A program made the position numbers and the translations under genes. This document shows, piece by piece, positions 59,936 through 64,000 of a DNA stretch of 64,000 bases. Numbering within the stretch: the stretch's first letter is position 1; the number at the start of each line of letters is the position of its first letter. Below the pieces are notes generated by a model that ran no database searches, had not been told where the DNA came from, and saw only the letters and a list, made by a program, of their open reading frames with translations. Source of the DNA: Aestuariibaculum lutulentum (GTDB lineage Bacteria > Bacteroidota > Bacteroidia > Flavobacteriales > Flavobacteriaceae); contig NZ_CP136709.1 in the NCBI RefSeq assembly GCF_032926325.1, forward strand, positions 3,690,501 through 3,754,500. The letters run 5' to 3'.

Positions 59936-61744
59936 ATGAAATTTATAATTAAAAAAGAGGCTTATGTTTTCATAGGCCTCTTTTCCCTGTTATTCACTTC
60001 CTGCTTACAAGAACAAAAAACTGCTTATTTAGCCAGGGATAATAACAAGAACGAAACACTTCAAAAAGCTTTTTCAAATGAGCTTATATCAACAATTGCC
60101 TGTTTAGACAGTCTGTCGGAATCTGATAATATAAAAGCTTCTGAAAAGCATTATTTAAATGCCAGATTACATTTTAAAAAAGCCGAACCCGTATTAGCTT
60201 TTGTTGATTCTGAAAATTACAAGTTTTTAAATCAGCCGAATATTTTAAAAGTTGAAGAAGAGGATGCTACCGACATAAAAATTAATAACCCAACAGGTTT
60301 TCAAGTTTTAGAAGAAGAAATTTTTACTGAAACACCAGACTTTAAATCCATTACAGATCACGCTGTAAAAACAAAAATCAGGTTAGAACTTATTGAAAAA
60401 AATCTGAATTTTAATTACATAAAACCTTATCATGTTTTATGGATGATTAGAGACCAGATAATAAGAACCGCTTTAACAGGTATTACAGGTTTTGATTCTC
60501 CCGTTTTAGAACAATCACTTACCGAAGGACAAATAACATATTCAGCTTTAGAAACATATTTAAGTATATATAAAGATGAATTTAACGACGAAACACTTTA
60601 TAAGGCATGGCATGAGGCTATTGAAAAAGCCATTAGCGAGTTAACAGGAGACTTCAATAGTTTTAATCGTTATGCCTTCATTAAATCTAACACGCATAAA
60701 AATCTGGAGCTTTGGAATAAAACAGTAAGCGACTGGAAGGTAAAATTTCCATTTACTAAGGCTATAAATAACGATGCTGCTTCATTATTCTCTAAAAACA
60801 CATTCAACCTTAACCATTTTTCAGATTATAATGACAGTCTAACTTCAGCTAAAGTTGCATTAGGTAAAACCTTATTTTTTGAAACGGAATTATCTGCTTC
60901 CAAATCTATAAGTTGTGCCACGTGTCACATTCCTGAAAAAGGTTATACCGATGGCTTAGCCATTTCAAAAGGTGTTACCAGAAACAGTCCTACCCTACTT
61001 TATGCCGGATTACAAAAAGGATTTTTCTACGATAATCGTGCCGGAAGTTTAGAGGGGCAAATCGTTTCAGTAATTAATAATGAAAATGAGTTTCACAGTG
61101 ATTTAAAAGGATTTGAAAATGCCATAAAACACAACCCTGAATACATTGAAGCTTTTAAAACAGCCTTTAATGACTCTATTAAGCAAGACTATATAAGGCA
61201 CGCCATAGCCAGTTTTATTCGCAGTCTGTCGCCATTCAATTCTAAATTCGACAATAATATTAATGATGTAGAAAACAGCTTAACCGCTTCAGAAATTAAC
61301 GGCTTTAATCTCTTTACCGGAAAAGCCAAATGTGCGACTTGTCATTTTGCACCACTATTTAACGGGACGGTACCAACCACGTTTAAAGAAACCGAAATGG
61401 AATTGATTGGGGTACCAAAAACCAACGATTCTATTAACGCCCAAATTGACGACGATTTAGGACGCTATTATTTGTTTCATACCCCTGAACGCAAACACTT
61501 TTTTAAGACAACAACCGTTAGAAATGTTGCCAAAACGGGTCCGTACATGCATAACGGTGTCTTTAAGAGCTTAGAAGAAGTTCTGAACTTTTATAATAAA
61601 GGCGGAGGTGCAGGTTTAGGCATTACTTTAGAAAACCAAACACTTCCTCCCGATGCTTTAAATCTCACTACCTCAGAAATTCAGGATATTATTGCTTTTT
61701 TAAATAGTCTTACCGACCAGCAAGACAATAACGAATCCATATAA
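59936..61744 (+). CDS. Di-heme cytochrome c peroxidase lipoprotein with imelysin-like N-terminal domain
   Basis: A 602-residue lipoprotein (Cys23, LFTSC). The C-terminal half (about 300-600) is a CcpA/MauG-type peroxidase with two c-heme sites, CATCH at 327-331 and CATCH at 466-470, and RNSPTLLYAGLQKGFFYDNRAGSLEGQ typical of the family. The N-terminal 270 residues are helical, with YLNARLHFKKAEPVLAFV and a GFQVLEEE motif (121-128) in the place of the imelysin GxHxxE signature (Gln for His). Family length without this domain is about 350, so it is a fusion. It follows the PhoX-like gene by 6 bases. Confidence 0.92.
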   Translation: MKFIIKKEAYVFIGLFSLLFTSCLQEQKTAYLARDNNKNETLQKAFSNELISTIACLDSLSESDNIKASEKHYLNARLHFKKAEPVLAFVDSENYKFLNQPNILKVEEEDATDIKINNPTGFQVLEEEIFTETPDFKSITDHAVKTKIRLELIEKNLNFNYIKPYHVLWMIRDQIIRTALTGITGFDSPVLEQSLTEGQITYSALETYLSIYKDEFNDETLYKAWHEAIEKAISELTGDFNSFNRYAFIKSNTHKNLELWNKTVSDWKVKFPFTKAINNDAASLFSKNTFNLNHFSDYNDSLTSAKVALGKTLFFETELSASKSISCATCHIPEKGYTDGLAISKGVTRNSPTLLYAGLQKGFFYDNRAGSLEGQIVSVINNENEFHSDLKGFENAIKHNPEYIEAFKTAFNDSIKQDYIRHAIASFIRSLSPFNSKFDNNINDVENSLTASEINGFNLFTGKAKCATCHFAPLFNGTVPTTFKETEMELIGVPKTNDSINAQIDDDLGRYYLFHTPERKHFFKTTTVRNVAKTGPYMHNGVFKSLEEVLNFYNKGGGAGLGITLENQTLPPDALNLTTSEIQDIIAFLNSLTDQQDNNESI

Positions 61745-61750
61745 AATAGG

Positions 61751-61780
61751 AAAAGCCTGACGATTTCATCAGGCTTTTTT
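61751..61780. terminator. Terminator after the peroxidase gene
   Basis: Stem AAAAGCCTGA / TCAGGCTTTT with an 8-base loop and a T run on the plus strand; it also serves the convergent M61 gene more weakly. Confidence 0.85.
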
Positions 61781-61798
61781 ATTCATTAATTATCGTGA

Positions 61799-63691
61799 TT
61801 ATCCTTTTAACCAGGCTTCACGAAGTTTCTTCTGTGCCTCTGTAGCATCTGGCTTCTCTATAATACCTTCTCCAAAGGTATACGATTGTGTTGTTGTTGT
61901 TTTAACCACAACATCTTCACCATTTCTTTCTAAAGTTACTTCAATGTCTTCTCCTGGATTCCATCCAAACATTAGTTGTAATAACTGATTGGCATTTTGC
62001 ATAGTCATTTCTGTACCGTTTACTGCTTTTAACACATCTCCAGGTTGTACACCATTATCATTCCAGAAACTGTTTTCTGTTACTGCCTCACTGAAAAATA
62101 TTTTTCCTGCTTGTGGATCGGCTGCAAAAATTAAAGAACCTCCATTAAATACATAGTTCGTTTCAATTTGGCCTTCTCCGATTTCCAAACCAACTTTATT
62201 AAAATACTCGTTGTAGTTAATTGGTGTATCTCCAATAACATGGGTATCGAAAAATGAACGTAACGACGGGTACGTCATAGCCACAATCTCATCAATTAAC
62301 TTATCATCTTCAAACGGCTTGTTTTTTCCATATTTATTAGATAATTCTTTCATTAACGATAAAATACCACGCTGGCCGTTACTTTCTTCTCTTAACGTAA
62401 TATCAATACACATACCTATTAAGGCTCCTTTTTGATACACGTTTAAATACTGGTCTTTATAAGGAGCTTTCAATACGTTTTCACTCATTATTGTGAAACT
62501 CATTGCGTCATCCATATTCTTAGCGCCTTGAATTTTCTGCATGATTTTATTGTAAAAATCAGCTTCACTAACCAAGCCTTGATTTACCTGAAATAAAGTT
62601 GCAAAATACTCGGTTACCCCTTCGTACATCCACAGGTGTTTTGAAAATGTTGGGGTATTATAATCGAAATAATGTACATCTTCAGAATGTACACTTAACG
62701 GTGTTACAATATGAAAAAACTCATGAGATACCACATCAACCATGCTTTCAGCCAATTCCCCTTCGCTTGATGCTTCAGGTAAAACCACGACTGTTGATGT
62801 ATGGTGTTCTAAAGCACCATAACCTTTTGGAGACTCTGCTAAACCTTCAGATAAATACAGAAAAATATCATAACGCGGTGTCGAATTAACATCTCCTAAA
62901 AACGCCTTTTGTGCCTTCATCATTTTATACATCGCATCTTTTAAAGATGTAGCCGAATGTATTTTGTTTGGTGAATATACACTTAAAACGATTTTAATGT
63001 CACCAACCTGAAACTCTTCAACACTTAAATTTCCATAAAACATCGGGTTATCTGTAATATCGAAATAACGCGTCGCAAAATAACTTGTTGTTACAAAGCG
63101 TCCGTCTTCACTGGTTTTTGAAGACACTTCGGGTAATGCTGAGCTTCTGGTAAAGTTAGAAGGAGCCGTAACATCTAACTTGTATTGATTATTCTTTAAT
63201 GAATCGAAATACCCTATAAAGCCGTGTAAATTCAATACATCGTTTGTTTGTTCAATGTTGGTTCCTGCTGGCGAAAACGGTTGTTCTTCACCTATTCCCC
63301 CTACTTCCTCAATATCAAAAGTATCATTAACTAAATACGTAATTTTATCTAACTTCTTTGCATTATCAATGGTCCAGGTATTCATATCTGTTTTTACAAC
63401 AGGCATTTCGTTGCCATCATAATCGAAGGCTTTAAAATCGTCTACATATTTTCCGAAGTTACTCACAGAATAGGTTCCTTGAACGACTCTTGGTAATCTG
63501 TAGGTTACGGTTTGCGTTGTAAAACGTCCCGGATTTATAGTTACCGGCGCTTTATCGTTAACCACGTGCGATAAATTGATGAATGATTCAATTGGGGTGT
63601 TTATAGCTAAATCGTTACTTGAATTTTTTGATGTGCTACAACTTGCCATCAAAATACCCGCTAATAAGGCGGTTATAGGTTTTGTATTCAT
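61799..63691 (-). CDS. M61 family metallopeptidase with PDZ domain
   Basis: A 630-residue lipoprotein (lipobox Cys18, ILMASC). Order: N-terminal beta-domain (about 30-260), gluzincin catalytic domain with HEFFH (near 320) and the downstream Glu in LWMYEGVTEYFA, then a PDZ domain (about 510-600: GGSLIFAADPQAGKIFFSEAV...GVQPGDVLKAVNG). These are the features of glycyl aminopeptidase-like M61 enzymes. It should be active and act at the periplasmic or surface face. It is a single gene. Confidence 0.95.
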   Translation of the reverse strand: MNTKPITALLAGILMASCSTSKNSSNDLAINTPIESFINLSHVVNDKAPVTINPGRFTTQTVTYRLPRVVQGTYSVSNFGKYVDDFKAFDYDGNEMPVVKTDMNTWTIDNAKKLDKITYLVNDTFDIEEVGGIGEEQPFSPAGTNIEQTNDVLNLHGFIGYFDSLKNNQYKLDVTAPSNFTRSSALPEVSSKTSEDGRFVTTSYFATRYFDITDNPMFYGNLSVEEFQVGDIKIVLSVYSPNKIHSATSLKDAMYKMMKAQKAFLGDVNSTPRYDIFLYLSEGLAESPKGYGALEHHTSTVVVLPEASSEGELAESMVDVVSHEFFHIVTPLSVHSEDVHYFDYNTPTFSKHLWMYEGVTEYFATLFQVNQGLVSEADFYNKIMQKIQGAKNMDDAMSFTIMSENVLKAPYKDQYLNVYQKGALIGMCIDITLREESNGQRGILSLMKELSNKYGKNKPFEDDKLIDEIVAMTYPSLRSFFDTHVIGDTPINYNEYFNKVGLEIGEGQIETNYVFNGGSLIFAADPQAGKIFFSEAVTENSFWNDNGVQPGDVLKAVNGTEMTMQNANQLLQLMFGWNPGEDIEVTLERNGEDVVVKTTTTQSYTFGEGIIEKPDATEAQKKLREAWLKG

Positions 63692-63798
63692 TAAGTTGAT
63701 TTTATTTAATTCTTATAAGTGACGTCCAAATTACTATTTCTGTTACACAATCGGCTCATAAGGTTTTGTTAAAATGATGATTTACGTATATTCGCCAA

Positions 63799-64000
63799 AT
63801 GCATAATCCACTGATAAGTATATTAACGCCTTTCAAAAATACAGAACAATACCTTACAAACTGCATTGAATCTATAATAAATCAGAGTTATACAAACTGG
63901 GAATTATTAATTATAGATGATTCTTCTACCGATGACAGTTATAATCTGGTAAAATCGTTCGCCGAAAAGGACACGAGAATTAAACTCTTTAAAAATGATG
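63799..64000 (+). CDS. Glycosyltransferase family 2, N-terminal part (cut by window edge)
   Basis: An ATG at 63799 opens a frame that stays open to the window end (67 residues). It begins MHNPLISILTPFKN and continues with INQSYTNWELLIIDDSSTDDS, the GT-A fold nucleotide-sugar binding start of family 2 glycosyltransferases (ISILTPxxN, ELLIIDDxSxD). Sugar donor and acceptor cannot be told. It is divergent from the M61 gene, with about 107 bases between the starts. Confidence 0.9.
   Translation, partial: MHNPLISILTPFKNTEQYLTNCIESIINQSYTNWELLIIDDSSTDDSYNLVKSFAEKDTRIKLFKND

Noticed and set aside
1..64000. tRNA, rRNA, CRISPR array or prophage
   Set aside because: No GC-rich cloverleaf with a TTCGANNC arm, no regular direct repeats with spacers, and no phage structural genes were seen on either strand.

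Overview
The window reads as about 64 kb of chromosomal core from a member of the Bacteroidetes, very probably a marine or aquatic Flavobacteriaceae. It is AT-rich. Promoter-like sites follow the Bacteroidetes consensus TAnnTTTG, often followed by C or CA. Secreted proteins carry type IX secretion tails, SusC-style carboxypeptidase-regulatory domains and LES-type surface lipoprotein signals (Cys-Ser-Asp5). Several families are typical of Flavobacteriia: DUF3857, DUF2911, DUF6146-like, TIGR02757 and BshC. There are no rRNA or tRNA genes, no CRISPR array, no phage genes and no intact insertion sequence.

Layout. (1) 1-8.2 kb: two tandem DUF3857/pseudo-transglutaminase paralogues, a potassium channel with a zinc-ribbon tail overlapping miaA, a divergent ECF sigma / anti-sigma / coiled-coil secreted protein operon, and a DUF2911 protein. 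(2) 8.2-16.5 kb: meaB facing a PAP2 phosphatase, a degenerate dispersed-repeat copy, a small acidic protein, a MATE exporter, an intergenic region holding a candidate small RNA, a beta-barrel protein, and an mnmA - subtilase - nitronate monooxygenase run. (3) 16.6-29.9 kb: a surface fasciclin lipoprotein under an elaborate palindromic control region, a YwqK/MORN-like protein, pyrG-yidC, guaA - LysM/PBP1 protein - DUF3820, and bshC with a PLP decarboxylase. (4) 30-36.6 kb: terC, then parE - a 47-residue ORF - parC, and an EamA transporter. (5) 36.8-45 kb: a two-gene lipoprotein operon (transglutaminase fold plus PNGase F), ychF, a PepSY protein divergent from a TonB receptor, and a dicluster ferredoxin. 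(6) 45-54.8 kb: LuxC-like reductase, serC, serA, a DUF937 protein, a four-gene run ending in a TonB receptor with a His/Asp/Glu-rich loop, folE and a LolD-type ATPase. (7) 54.9-64 kb: a lipoprotein, TIGR02757 protein, S10 carboxypeptidase, a PhoX-like/di-heme peroxidase pair, an M61 peptidase and the start of a glycosyltransferase.

Most genes are housekeeping. The accessory interest lies in four places: a shared TTTGTTTA/TAAACAAA palindrome upstream of the fasciclin gene and terC; the PNGase F/transglutaminase lipoprotein pair; a probable transition-metal uptake operon; and a di-heme peroxidase whose N-terminus looks like a degenerate imelysin domain. Smaller points are the probable intergenic RNA at about 11.75-11.88 kb, a short ORF between parE and parC, and -7 boxes placed so close to start codons that leaderless mRNAs are suggested. 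All family names come from reading the translations; no database search was run.
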